Assembly (NCBI GenBank): GCA_002424045.1
Contig: DIPH01000034.1
Span: 48,086-93,614, forward strand
Reading direction: 5' to 3'
DNA length: 45,529 nt
Source: Firmicutes bacterium UBA5493
GTDB lineage: Bacteria; Bacillota; Limnochordia; Darwinibacteriales; Darwinibacteriaceae
Within the stretch, counting starts at the first letter, position 1. Each line of letters starts with the position of its first letter. The position numbers were made by a program, and so were the translations under genes. The notes under the pieces were generated by a model that was not told the DNA's origin, made no database searches, and saw nothing but the letters and a program-made list of their open reading frames with translations. Of this stretch, positions 8,468 through 16,361 are shown piece after piece.

Positions 8468-8884
8468 CTATTGAATTGGAATCTCTCGGTTACTAGGTCC
8501 GTCAGTTGCTCTGGGGAATTTTACTTCCAAGACACCGTCGGTGTAACTCGCCACCACATCTTCGGGGCTCACATTACCCACATAGAAGCTACGTTGGCTA
8601 GACATTTGCCTTCTTTCACGGCAAATATAGTTGTCAGTGTCCTCTGACTTAATCTCGTCTTGGCGAACTGACACGGTCAAGTAGCCATCATTGATAGAAA
8701 GCTTAATGTTCTCTTTGGAGACTCCCGGTAAGTCCGCTTGCAAGGCGTACCCTTCAGCTGTTTCTTTCACATCCACGTTAAAGCCCTGCCAAGAGAGCTC
8801 GGGCCAGTTGAAAAGTTGCTGAAAGGCCTGTGGAACAAATGAGTCTCCCCTACTCTGTCTGCGAAATGGCATTAGTCTATACAT
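8468..8884 (-). CDS. Small heat shock protein, Hsp20/alpha-crystallin family
   Basis: A 138-residue ATP-independent holdase chaperone. The alpha-crystallin domain runs from about residue 35 (FNVDVKETAEGYALQADLPG) through RSFYVG to the conserved YTDGVLEVKFPRA, and the C-terminus holds the IPI-type assembly motif (REIPIQ). Start at ATG 8884 with AGGAGG 8 nt upstream; an upstream in-frame ATG at 8956 lies within the promoter and operator region. Two CtsR-like direct-repeat sites lie upstream (8951-8967 and 9034-9050), suggesting heat-shock control by CtsR. It is a single-gene unit with its own terminator. Confidence 0.95.
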   Translation of the reverse strand: MYRLMPFRRQSRGDSFVPQAFQQLFNWPELSWQGFNVDVKETAEGYALQADLPGVSKENIKLSINDGYLTVSVRQDEIKSEDTDNYICRERRQMSSQRSFYVGNVSPEDVVASYTDGVLEVKFPRATDGPSNREIPIQ

Positions 8885-8944
8885 GCTAACAACCTCCTCA
8901 TGTATTATCTTGCTCAACCCTAGTTTCTCATAAACATCAGGAAA

Positions 8945-8967
8945 GGTCAAAGTCAAGGAAGGTCAAT
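8945..8967 (+). promoter_or_regulatory. CtsR-like operator (proximal) upstream of hsp20
   Basis: The heptads AGTCAAG (8951-8957) and GGTCAAT (8961-8967) are separated by GAA. They match the known CtsR pattern RGTCAAA-NAN-RGTCAAA except at the last base of each heptad. A third copy, GGTCAAA, abuts at 8945-8951. Read on the minus strand these bases also form TTGAC-type -35 elements, so binding would occlude the promoter. Confidence 0.6.
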
Positions 8968-9033
8968 GAGACTTCCTCTGGCATAGTCTTTCCAGAAATT
9001 ATTAAAATAACACCGTTTCTCTCAAGATTCCAA

Positions 9034-9050
9034 GGTCAGGGAAGGTCAAT
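9034..9050 (+). promoter_or_regulatory. CtsR-like operator (distal) upstream of hsp20
   Basis: GGTCAGG (9034-9040), GAA, GGTCAAT (9044-9050): the same heptad-3-heptad spacing as the proximal site and the same final heptad, 83 bp further upstream. Confidence 0.5.
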
Positions 9051-9114
9051 CAATTTGCGGGCATTTTGTTGCGCACGGAGTTGATTTCCCAACTACTAGG
9101 AGGCATTCTCCATT

Positions 9115-9142
9115 CAAAAAAGCCCACATCAGAATGTGAGCT
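9115..9142 (-). terminator. Terminator after the DUF1858-like remnant
   Basis: On the minus strand AGCTCACAT (9142-9134) pairs with ATGTGGGCT (9129-9121) around TCTG and is followed by TTTTT. It is correctly placed to end transcripts of the remnant and of the coiled-coil gene upstream of it. Confidence 0.7.
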
Positions 9143-9174
9143 CTTCTGGCTTATTGCCCCATGGGATGTCGAGG

Positions 9175-9292
9175 CTAAAATACGGTGTATCCACGTTTTT
9201 CTAATTCAGCCTTGATCATATTTAAATCCAGATCTTTCATCGTTGCACACAAGCTCATAGACTGTCTTGGTCAGATCAATGGTTTTGGCCAT
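9175..9292 (-). pseudogene. Remnant of a DUF1858-like small domain gene (internal deletion and frame break)
   Basis: An intact ribosome site (GGGAGG, 5 nt) precedes ATG 9292. The frame reads MAKTIDLTKTVYELV, then unrelated residues, and stops at 9206-9208. The alternative frame reads MKDLDLNMIKAELEKRGYTVF and stops at 9175-9177. By recollection, these two pieces resemble the beginning and end of the roughly 70-residue DUF1858-type domain found alone or before DUF438 in anaerobes. Here they are joined with the middle missing and the frame shifted. The gene keeps its start site and terminator, which suggests recent decay. Family naming is from memory; the broken structure is directly visible. 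Confidence 0.5.
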
Positions 9293-9314
9293 GACGTCCT
9301 CCCTATTTTCCCTA

Positions 9315-9542
9315 CTACACAATGGCCTTCTTGAGCAGACGAATATCCATATCATGGTTGCAGATAGTATCATTCATCCTATCGATTGTCGCCGTGCCTT
9401 TAGCGGCGATTGTCTTTAGTTCAGCAACGTCGGTTTTGAGTTCATCCATCTCTGTTTTCAATTCAGTGAACTGCGCTGTAATATGCGTATAGAGACCTTC
9501 GATGAGGTTATAAATCCGTTCAAACTGATCTTTATTGTCCAT
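9315..9542 (-). CDS. Small coiled-coil protein of unknown function
   Basis: A 75-residue, charged, cytoplasmic protein. It is largely one predicted coiled coil with heptad-like repeats (FTELKTEMDELKTDVAELKTI, split here by position 24-45) and a C-terminal basic tail. It has no catalytic motif or membrane segment. The start ATG 9542 has GGGAGG 7 nt upstream, which supports real translation. It sits 22 bp upstream of the DUF1858-like remnant and probably shares its transcript. No function can be assigned. Confidence 0.65.
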   Translation of the reverse strand: MDNKDQFERIYNLIEGLYTHITAQFTELKTEMDELKTDVAELKTIAAKGTATIDRMNDTICNHDMDIRLLKKAIV

Positions 9543-9638
9543 TTCGCATCCTCCCGAATCTCCTGGGCTGGACTGTTGTTATTCTCCGTTCTAGTCCAAT
9601 AACCCTTTTTACCGCTCTACTTTTAGCACCAGGGCCAC

Positions 9639-10718
9639 TTACCAAACCAAACCCCTAGCATCGACAGCTAGATACTCGAGGCTTCCATCTGGCTTTTCTA
9701 GATAATACCCGTTACTCAAATTAACCACGGTACAGACATGGATGGGAATAATCTCCACCCTTTGACCTAGCTCCATAGCATCTGGCTTAGCTTCTATAAT
9801 GCCATGCTCTTCATTTACTTTGATGATTCTAGCCTCGGGCACAGAGGGTATAAACCCATGGCCAAACCCGGGCCTGCTTCCTTCACTTAGCACCTTGCTA
9901 CCGGCATCAACAATGAAGCGCCCGGGGGAAGGATTGCTCACCACAGTGGCGAGGACCTTTAGGGCAACATCGTCCCCGTTGATGACAAACTTCATCTCAT
10001 TGAGATCATTAAACACGTACGTGCCGGGACGCCATTCGGTGATGCCTGTAACTTGCGTCTTCCCCTGGCAGGCCGGTGAAGATCCGCTACTTACGGTACT
10101 GATCTCGAATCCTGCCTGTCGTAAGCGTTCTGCAGCAAACACCAATTGTTCTGCAGCCATCCTTGCGGCCTGTAGCATCGAAGCAGTCTCGGTATTCTGG
10201 TGCATATGACCTTCATGGGTCATAACCCCCATTAACTTGATATGGGGGAGATCCTCTATGGATGTGGCTAATTCTAAAGCCTCTTCTGGCAAAACGCCAT
10301 CCCGATTTCCGCCCGTGTTGACAATCATGACCAAATTGAACGCTGTATTGTATTCCGCTCCAAAACGACTCCAGCGCTCTGCGGCCAAAGCGCTATCGAA
10401 GCCCACCTTCAACCTGCACTTTTTGTTCAATTCTGCCGCCTTTGTTAGTTGATAGTCCCCAAAAAGAGGGTATGCGATAAAAATATCTTCAATACCACCG
10501 GCGACCATCACTTCCGCCTCGCTTACCGTGGCGCAGGTGACACCAATGGCACCCTCATCTAACTGCATCTTAGCAATGTTCACGTTCTTATGGGTCTTAA
10601 TGTGAGGCCTTAGCTGAACCCCCACTTCTTTGGCTAGAGACGCCATTACCCGGATGTTTTTTTCCAAAACCTCCAGGTTAACTACGAGACTCGGGGTTGG
10701 TAGTTGATGCTTAAGCAC
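9639..10718 (-). CDS. D-threonine aldolase / D-serine dehydratase-like PLP enzyme
   Basis: A 359-residue fold-type III PLP enzyme (alanine racemase-like barrel) of the DSD1/D-threonine aldolase group, acting on D-beta-hydroxy amino acids. The PLP lysine is Lys41 in LRPHIKTHK; the C-terminal domain has the metal pair His327-x-Cys329 (IPIHVC) characteristic of these zinc or manganese enzymes. Aldolase and dehydratase activities cannot be separated by eye. The start is GTG 10718 with AGGAGG 8 nt upstream; no in-frame ATG fits. It lies 13 bp downstream of the diguanylate cyclase gene and is likely cotranscribed with it, an odd pairing with no obvious functional link. Confidence 0.88.
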   Translation of the reverse strand: MLKHQLPTPSLVVNLEVLEKNIRVMASLAKEVGVQLRPHIKTHKNVNIAKMQLDEGAIGVTCATVSEAEVMVAGGIEDIFIAYPLFGDYQLTKAAELNKKCRLKVGFDSALAAERWSRFGAEYNTAFNLVMIVNTGGNRDGVLPEEALELATSIEDLPHIKLMGVMTHEGHMHQNTETASMLQAARMAAEQLVFAAERLRQAGFEISTVSSGSSPACQGKTQVTGITEWRPGTYVFNDLNEMKFVINGDDVALKVLATVVSNPSPGRFIVDAGSKVLSEGSRPGFGHGFIPSVPEARIIKVNEEHGIIEAKPDAMELGQRVEIIPIHVCTVVNLSNGYYLEKPDGSLEYLAVDARGLVW

Positions 10719-10731
10719 ATTGAGAACCTCC

Positions 10732-11925
10732 TCAAGTATACATTTCCTGGCTAGCGACTTCGCTTCCTACCAGTACGCGGTTTCTTCCAGAGCGTTTTGC
10801 GTCGTACAACGCCCGATCTGCACGGTGGTAGTAGTCGCGGGCTCCCTCAGTACCTTGCAGAGAAGCCACTCCAAAACTTGCAGTAATGCGTACAGTAGTC
10901 CGATCCAATGTGAATTCATGCCCTTCAATGGTCCTTCTGAGCCTTTCTGCGAGAGCTACCGCCTGCTGTAGGGAAGTGTGAGAGGCTAGAATCACAAACT
11001 CTTCGCCCCCAAGGCGCACTACAGTGCTACTCTCATGTAAGTTTTCCTGTAATAGCTGAGCAAATGCACAAAGCAACTTATCACCTGCGGGGTGCCCATA
11101 GGTGTCATTAACCGTCTTAAAATGATCAATATCACACATGATCAAGGAAGATTCCACTTGGCCACTCTTAACTAGCGCTACTTCTCGGTCTACCAGCTCA
11201 TCCAAAAAACGCCTATTGGGAAGTTTTGTCAAGTAATCATGGTATGCCATTTGAGTTAATTGGATTTGTTGGTTGGCAATGGTTTTTTCCTGAACCCTCG
11301 CTCTACGAAAATGTTGCCAGTTTACAATGGATAAGGCCAGCCCCATGGCATTGGCCACTAGACCATTGATCAAAGTTGAGTTTAGGACGTCACTGGACAA
11401 AGTACCAGAGGACACGAAGGCAAATCGAAAGACAAGGAAAGACAGTAAAAAAACAAGAAGGGATTTGCTAGGCGGTATGTAGTAGAAGGTGCCCACAATA
11501 GTTACACAGATCAAAAAGGGAGTAATGCCAGTCATCACCAAGGTGTCAATGAGGGCGATCCCGAGTCCAATTGCGAGAACATATGCCACAACCGCATAAG
11601 TCAAGATCGTCTGTATCCTGAGGCTCGCCTTCCTCCTTTTGACGATCCAAGTCAGGATCCAAACCCCACAGCTTAGCACGCTTACTAGAAAATTTGTCTT
11701 GATGATGAGTTCGCGCCACAGAATTTCCGTAGCCCCCGTTGGCTCCTCTTGGAACCAAAAGCCTAGAGCAGCCAAGAAATTGCCTATAGCCATCACTGGG
11801 GCAGTCCAAAAAATACGCTGCACAGTGGCGGGAGTTGCATCCTTTTCGATTTCACGATCAACAGCGAGTCTAGACGCTACACTGTTCCGTAAGAGCCCCA
11901 ACTTCGATGTAAACCCCTTCACCAC
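10732..11925 (-). CDS. Membrane-bound diguanylate cyclase (GGDEF domain)
   Basis: A 397-residue protein with about six N-terminal membrane segments (residues about 30-210) of unknown sensory type, a short linker helix, then a GGDEF domain starting near YHDYLTKLPNRRFLDELV. The active-site motif is GGEEF at 306-310, so it should make c-di-GMP. The inhibitory RxxD site expected five residues earlier is absent (HESSTVVRLGGEEF), implying no classical product inhibition. It starts with tandem GTG codons at 11925/11922 after a G-rich ribosome site. A strong terminator-like hairpin lies about 70 nt upstream on the same strand, so expression may be attenuated. Confidence 0.92.
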   Translation of the reverse strand: MVKGFTSKLGLLRNSVASRLAVDREIEKDATPATVQRIFWTAPVMAIGNFLAALGFWFQEEPTGATEILWRELIIKTNFLVSVLSCGVWILTWIVKRRKASLRIQTILTYAVVAYVLAIGLGIALIDTLVMTGITPFLICVTIVGTFYYIPPSKSLLVFLLSFLVFRFAFVSSGTLSSDVLNSTLINGLVANAMGLALSIVNWQHFRRARVQEKTIANQQIQLTQMAYHDYLTKLPNRRFLDELVDREVALVKSGQVESSLIMCDIDHFKTVNDTYGHPAGDKLLCAFAQLLQENLHESSTVVRLGGEEFVILASHTSLQQAVALAERLRRTIEGHEFTLDRTTVRITASFGVASLQGTEGARDYYHRADRALYDAKRSGRNRVLVGSEVASQEMYT

Positions 11926-11994
11926 AATCCCCCCCTTACCAACCCATAACTCCTACCCCGTCCTATTCGCATTCTTTCAGAATAATCCTGCCTA

Positions 11995-12035
11995 CAAAAA
12001 AACAGGCCTGATCGTTTCTACACGACCAGACCTGT
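11995..12035 (-). terminator. Strong intrinsic terminator between the CD3324-type gene and the diguanylate cyclase gene
   Basis: A 14-bp stem (12035-12022 with 12015-12002 on the minus strand, two G-U pairs), a 6-nt loop and a T7 tract. It may end the upstream transcript or act as an attenuator of the cyclase gene. The bases ACACGA just upstream could pair with TCGTGT inside the stem as a competing helix. Confidence 0.8.
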
Positions 12036-12043
12036 CATCGTGT

Positions 12044-12070
12044 GGCAATCTAGCTCAGCTAGAGTTTGCC
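12044..12070 (-). other. Stable hairpin just upstream of the terminator (possible leader-RNA element)
   Basis: On the minus strand GGCAA, AC bulge, TCTAGC, TGA loop, GCTAGA, TTGCC: an 11-bp interrupted stem only 8 nt before the terminator stem. The surrounding 253 bp (11926-12178) hold no convincing gene. I looked for the GEMM-I c-di-GMP riboswitch core and did not find it. Confidence 0.4.
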
Positions 12071-12178
12071 ATACCTCCTGAAGATCATCTTGATCATCCC
12101 CCCTTCGCAAAAATTGTGGGTCCCACATGTTCATTGTATCATCCGAACAGGGCAGTGCCTCTAAAGATTGCTTGGGAG

Positions 12179-12448
12179 TTATTCTTTCCGGCGGGCACTA
12201 ATGATCTTGCGAATGCTGTCATAGCTCAAGTGATACTGGTCCATCAGGGAATGTATACTCTCACCCTGGGCAGCCTTGCGTGCAATCTCGCTGTTTCGTT
12301 TATGGATCTGGTGACGCGTACCATTCACCTCGCCCCACCCCAACCGCTCTTCTGGCCGTTTGGGAATATAGAGTTCTACTCCCTGTACATACTCTTGGAT
12401 GGCTTCAAGCAAGGTTTCTGGTAATACGTCTTCTGCTTTAATATACAT
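12179..12448 (-). CDS. CD3324-family Mor-like HTH protein
   Basis: An 89-residue small DNA-binding-type protein. The N-terminal part (YIKAEDVLPETLLEAIQEYV, then GVELYIPKRPEERLGWGE) and the C-terminal helix-turn-helix (SIHSLMDQYHLSYDSIRKII) match the CD3324/Mor-like family common in Clostridia, whose targets are mostly unknown. ATG 12448 is chosen; TTG 12457 is in frame but only 3 nt from the G-rich ribosome site. The leader contains three copies of GCCAACG in alternating orientation, one of which folds over the ribosome site (see the leader feature). It is probably a single-gene unit. Confidence 0.8.
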   Translation of the reverse strand: MYIKAEDVLPETLLEAIQEYVQGVELYIPKRPEERLGWGEVNGTRHQIHKRNSEIARKAAQGESIHSLMDQYHLSYDSIRKIISARRKE

Positions 12449-12560
12449 AAAAGCCAACGTCCCCCTTTATCCTCAGATAGATTGGGCGTTGGCCTTGTTT
12501 ATGACAAAATAAGAGCTGAGAGCTAAATCTCAACCACCTACATGGGGCAGGCCAACGCTT
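12449..12560 (-). promoter_or_regulatory. Leader with three alternating inverted copies of GCCAACG; candidate RNA switch
   Basis: On the transcript of the CD3324-type gene the 5' copy GCGTTGGCCT (12558-12549) is perfectly complementary, over 10 bp, to AGGCCAACGC (12495-12486). The latter can instead pair with CGTTGGC (12459-12453). The second pairing encloses the GGGGG ribosome site next to the start codon and is followed by TTTT. Two mutually exclusive helices that hide or free the ribosome site are therefore possible. No known riboswitch class is recognised. Confidence 0.4.
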
Positions 12561-12677
12561 TTGGTTACAAACACATATACAACTGTTCTTCTGATCATCT
12601 GGCCCACCTCACTTTCTTCTCTTTTGTTTTAGCATACACTAAGGACCGCTTCAGGGCAAGGTAAAGTCGTTTCGGAT

Positions 12678-14582
12678 CTATTCTTTCCGGTCCAGCTCAA
12701 ACTGGCGCACAAGCTCTTGCAGACGTTCCGACATATGGCTGAGTTCCTGGGCCGAAACGGCGATGGAGTCTATGGAGGCTGATTGCTCTTCGGTTGTAGC
12801 TGCCAGCTGTTCACTACCGCTTGTGATCAATTCAATCCCATCAGAAACCCTCATAATGGTGGAGGTGATCTGTTCAATCTCGGTGATGATGGTTTTGAGT
12901 AGCTTGCCGCTATGCTCTACTGCGTCCGCGCTTGCTTCGGCCTCAGCTGCACCTTCGTTAATGCCCACCACCGTTCGTTCCGTTTCTGCTTGGATGTTCT
13001 GCACCAAATCGATAATCTTGGTGGTTGATTGGGCAGATTGCTCCGCCAAATTACGTACTTCTTCAGCCACCACTGCAAAGCCGCGACCATGCTCCCCGGC
13101 CCTGGCAGCTTCTATCGCTGCATTGAGAGCTAGTAAGTTTGTCTGGTCGGCGATTCCAGTAATCACTTCCACGATGTGCCCTATTTCTTTGGATTGTTCT
13201 CCAAGGCCGCCAACAACTTCTGCCACCTTAGCCATAGTAGCTTTGAGCTCATTTGTCATTGTAACGGCTCTATTAACCGCTGTGCTGCCCTCTGTGGCTG
13301 AGGTTTGAATACCTTTCGCAGCGTCCACCATATCCTCCACATCATCCTTCATTCCCTGCACCGTTGAGGCGAATTCGTTGGTGGTACTGGCCACCTCTTC
13401 AATGGAGGCACTGTTTTGCTCCGTGGAGGCCGACAGCTCTTGGCTGGCCAGAGCCGTTCTGGAAGAAGCATCAAAGACTTCTTTCAAGACTGTGCGTAAG
13501 GAGTCTTGCATCTCCACAATGCCGCGAGCCATAGCTCCAATCTCATCGTTTTTCTTCATCAAACCTTCAGAGACAGGTTCGTACAAAACCCTCGAAGCAA
13601 CGAGGGCTATATGATGATTCGTCATCTCCACAGATTTAACGATGCCAGATGCAATATAATAAAGCACCAGGGCAATCACGATGAAGGCGAGACCAGCTAG
13701 AATCGCTGTGAGTAAAGTCCTGTTCGCCATGGTCGCAGCCACTATATCCAAGGCAACCCCTACATTTACAGCCCCATAGTACTCATCGTCTACATAAAGG
13801 GGCATGAGCATATCATAGACAATTTCGTCTGTTCCGGGATATGTAGACAGAGCGTAAAAACTCGATCTATTGTGCATTGCATCGGTCTTGGCACCATCTG
13901 TAAAGAGTGTCTCTTTCGTCAGGTTGCCTGTTGAGGCCTCTAGTTCATCTTCCCTGCCGAAAACTGCTGCATAGGAAAGGGTAGCACCGCTCACTAGGTC
14001 CACCACTAATTCCTCTGCGCTAAACTTTTCGGTCAGAGCTTGTACATCGTTGGCCTCGATTCCCACTTGCACCATATAGCCCCCAGGGGCCATCTTGTAT
14101 CCATACTTGTAGTAATTATCGCTCTCACTATCTTTACGGATTCCCTCCACTAGGTAGTCTTGTCCACTATGCATGAACAAAAACGCTGGATGATCAAGGG
14201 GTGCCTGCCAATTTACATAGTCTCCAAAGGCGGAGGCAATGATCACCCCTTGGGGGTTGTACCAGTGGATGGCGCCAATTCCCAAAGATTCTGCGATTGA
14301 GGTAAGGTACTCATCGCTTATCTCTGCTTCGCCCATAACCAAATCTGCAACATGTAAAATGGTGTCCCCTAACATACCATTGACAGTAGCAATAGAGAGG
14401 GCGTTGGCTTCCACTCGCGCCTTCACATGTTGTGTCACAGCTAAGCCTGCCAAACGCTTTAGCTCCATGGTCTCTCGGTAAGCCGAGGAAAGACTGGCTA
14501 TGGCCAGCACACCAATACCCAGAAAGACTAATACCAAAGGAAGGATAACGATTTTTACACGAACGGAATTCCATTTCTTCAT
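12678..14582 (-). CDS. Methyl-accepting chemotaxis protein with extracytoplasmic Cache-type sensor
   Basis: A 634-residue chemoreceptor. TM1 is at about 9-30, an outside sensor region of about 260 residues follows (Cache-like, with IGAIHWYNPQGVIIASAFGD and YYKYGYKMAPGGYMVQVGIE), TM2 is near 290-312, then a HAMP-like segment and the signalling coiled coil. The kinase-contact hairpin is the conserved EVRNLAEQSAQSTTKI region, preceded by TGIADQTNLLALNAAIEAAR. It would control CheA and flagellar or other motility; no che genes are in the window. Start at ATG 14582 with GGAGGTG 6-7 nt upstream. Ligand unknown. Confidence 0.95.
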   Translation of the reverse strand: MKKWNSVRVKIVILPLVLVFLGIGVLAIASLSSAYRETMELKRLAGLAVTQHVKARVEANALSIATVNGMLGDTILHVADLVMGEAEISDEYLTSIAESLGIGAIHWYNPQGVIIASAFGDYVNWQAPLDHPAFLFMHSGQDYLVEGIRKDSESDNYYKYGYKMAPGGYMVQVGIEANDVQALTEKFSAEELVVDLVSGATLSYAAVFGREDELEASTGNLTKETLFTDGAKTDAMHNRSSFYALSTYPGTDEIVYDMLMPLYVDDEYYGAVNVGVALDIVAATMANRTLLTAILAGLAFIVIALVLYYIASGIVKSVEMTNHHIALVASRVLYEPVSEGLMKKNDEIGAMARGIVEMQDSLRTVLKEVFDASSRTALASQELSASTEQNSASIEEVASTTNEFASTVQGMKDDVEDMVDAAKGIQTSATEGSTAVNRAVTMTNELKATMAKVAEVVGGLGEQSKEIGHIVEVITGIADQTNLLALNAAIEAARAGEHGRGFAVVAEEVRNLAEQSAQSTTKIIDLVQNIQAETERTVVGINEGAAEAEASADAVEHSGKLLKTIITEIEQITSTIMRVSDGIELITSGSEQLAATTEEQSASIDSIAVSAQELSHMSERLQELVRQFELDRKE

Positions 14583-14667
14583 GCCAACACCTCCATACAA
14601 ATCCTAGTACTGCTGTCCCAATATCTTCCACAGGTTCTCTTCTTCATAGAGCCAATGAAACCTTTTG

Positions 14668-15678
14668 TTAGATGTCATTCTCCAGGTTTTCATAGGATCT
14701 TTCGAACCTCCAAGCATCTTGGCACATCTCCACAACACCACGTTTGGCCACCCATCCCAGTTCTTCCTTAGCCTTGCTTGCGTCGGCGTAACACTCGGCA
14801 ATGTCCCCCGCTCGGCGCTGCGTTATTGTATAGGGAATTTTCAGGTTGTTGGCCTCTTCAAAGGCCTTCACCAATTCCAAAACAGACGTACCCCTTCCGG
14901 TTCCTAGATTATAGATATGGACTCCTGGCAACGCTTGTTCCAGTGCCATAACGTGTCCTTCCGCGAGATCAAGGACATGAATATAATCCCGTACGCCAGT
15001 ACCATCGACCGTAGGATAGTCATTTCCGAAGACCTTGAGTTCTGGAAGCGTGCCCTTGGCTACCTGGGTAATATAGGGCATTAAGTTATTGGGAATACCC
15101 TGGGGTGCTTCTCCAATCAGCCCGCTTTCGTGGGCTCCCACAGGATTAAAGTAACGAAGCAGGGTTACAGAAAGCTCCGGGTTTACCTTGGCCACATCCG
15201 ATAGAATCCTCTCACACATGGCCTTCGTTTCACCATAAGGGTTCGTTCGGGGCAGCAATTCCATCGTTTCCAAAAATGGCACTTGATTGTCACCATAGAC
15301 GGTGGCGGAAGAACTAAAGACGAAACGATGCACTCCATGTTTGAGACAATTGTCTATAATCACCATCGTACTGAGTAGATTGTTGCGGTAATATGCGAGG
15401 GGAACCTGTACCGACTCTCCTACGGCCTTCAGGCCAGCGAAATGAATGACACCGTCTGGCTTATGCGTCCCAAAAATCAAGTCCATAGCTTGATCATCTG
15501 TGGCGTCCGCATGGTAAAAAAGAGGTCGTTTTTTTGTGATCGCCCAAATACGATCAATCGTTTCGGCTTTACTATTTACCAAATTATCTACGATGATCAC
15601 ATCATGGTTATTGTTCAAAAGCTCCACACATGTATGGCTACCAATATAGCCTGCACCACCGGTCACGAGTATTAGCAT
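14668..15678 (-). CDS. galE: UDP-glucose 4-epimerase
   Basis: A 336-residue NAD-dependent short-chain dehydrogenase-fold enzyme interconverting UDP-glucose and UDP-galactose. The Rossmann motif GGAGYIGS is at residues 7-14; catalytic Ser123/124 (SSSATVYGD), Tyr148 and Lys152 (NPYGETK) are in place; length matches E. coli GalE (338). The start ATG 15678 overlaps the stop of the upstream pRiA4b-type gene by 7 nt, so translation is probably coupled; GGAGGG lies about 9 nt upstream. No other Leloir-pathway gene is in the window, so a role in envelope polysaccharide precursors is equally possible. Confidence 0.96.
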   Translation of the reverse strand: MLILVTGGAGYIGSHTCVELLNNNHDVIIVDNLVNSKAETIDRIWAITKKRPLFYHADATDDQAMDLIFGTHKPDGVIHFAGLKAVGESVQVPLAYYRNNLLSTMVIIDNCLKHGVHRFVFSSSATVYGDNQVPFLETMELLPRTNPYGETKAMCERILSDVAKVNPELSVTLLRYFNPVGAHESGLIGEAPQGIPNNLMPYITQVAKGTLPELKVFGNDYPTVDGTGVRDYIHVLDLAEGHVMALEQALPGVHIYNLGTGRGTSVLELVKAFEEANNLKIPYTITQRRAGDIAECYADASKAKEELGWVAKRGVVEMCQDAWRFERSYENLENDI

Positions 15679-16361
15679 TTTTCCATTCCCTCCACCCTGT
15701 ACCTTGTTGGTTGATCCTTGAAACCCTTGCCTAGAGACTTCAATCGACCTTCTATTGACTCCCCGTCGTACTCTGTAAAGCCTTGCTGGTGACCCCACGC
15801 CTGGGCTGCAGCATGGTCTAGATGCTGTGGGTCATTGTAAGCTTCTAGGAATTCCTCGAAACCCGCTAGACCTCCCATGTTTTCCAGAGGGGCCCCCTGC
15901 TCTCCTGCTAGCAGGGTGGGATAATCTAAGGTATAGTCCTCCACAATTCTTTCCACCGTAAGGGAGATCTCCCAGTTATCCCCGAAGTCATAGAGATAAT
16001 CTATCACAACGCTTTCCTGGAGATAAGGCTCAATCTTGAAGGCATCGGGTTCGCCGACCACGGTGCGCAAGTTCTCTAGCTGCCTTTTTGCAAAGGGTGT
16101 GTCTAAAGCCAAAAGGGTTTTCTCGATGGCCCCTTGATTCTCCAAATACTCTTCATAGACCTGGTGGGCTTCCTCATCATTTGTCACTTTTAGTTTATGG
16201 TCTAGAAGATGAAAAATGTACAAATGGCTGTCTTGGAAGTTAAAGATCGTTTGGATCACCTCATGGAGCTCCCTAAAGCTGGCATCTGCTGATATGAGAA
16301 TTCTGCGCCAGATACATGGTTTAGAGCCCTTAAACTCAATTCTCATCTGATAGGCTTTCAT
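15672..16361 (-). CDS. pRiA4b ORF-3-like family protein
   Basis: A 229-residue protein with the family hallmarks YQMRIEFKGSKPCIWRRILI, SFRELHEVIQTIFNFQDSHLY and YLYDFGDNWEISLTVE. The family (first noticed on plasmid pRiA4b, often beside transposons or in chromosomes) has no settled biochemical function. Start at ATG 16361 with GGGGGAG upstream. It overlaps the small L7/L12-CTD-like gene upstream by 26 nt and galE downstream by 7 nt, so all three are tightly coupled in one transcript. No transposase is present, so this copy looks like a resident chromosomal gene. Confidence 0.85.
   Translation of the reverse strand: MKAYQMRIEFKGSKPCIWRRILISADASFRELHEVIQTIFNFQDSHLYIFHLLDHKLKVTNDEEAHQVYEEYLENQGAIEKTLLALDTPFAKRQLENLRTVVGEPDAFKIEPYLQESVVIDYLYDFGDNWEISLTVERIVEDYTLDYPTLLAGEQGAPLENMGGLAGFEEFLEAYNDPQHLDHAAAQAWGHQQGFTEYDGESIEGRLKSLGKGFKDQPTRYRVEGMEKC

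Noticed and set aside
8951..9050. CIRCE/HrcA-type control of hsp20
   Set aside because: The repeats are direct heptads, not the 9-bp inverted repeat with a 9-bp spacer typical of CIRCE.
12036..12128. c-di-GMP (GEMM-I) riboswitch upstream of the diguanylate cyclase gene
   Set aside because: GGCAAAC occurs, but the conserved GGGACGCAAAGC core and the second-helix receptor are missing.
15672..16361. pRiA4b-type gene as a mobile-element cargo
   Set aside because: No transposase, terminal inverted repeats or target duplications are visible; it is translationally coupled to galE.
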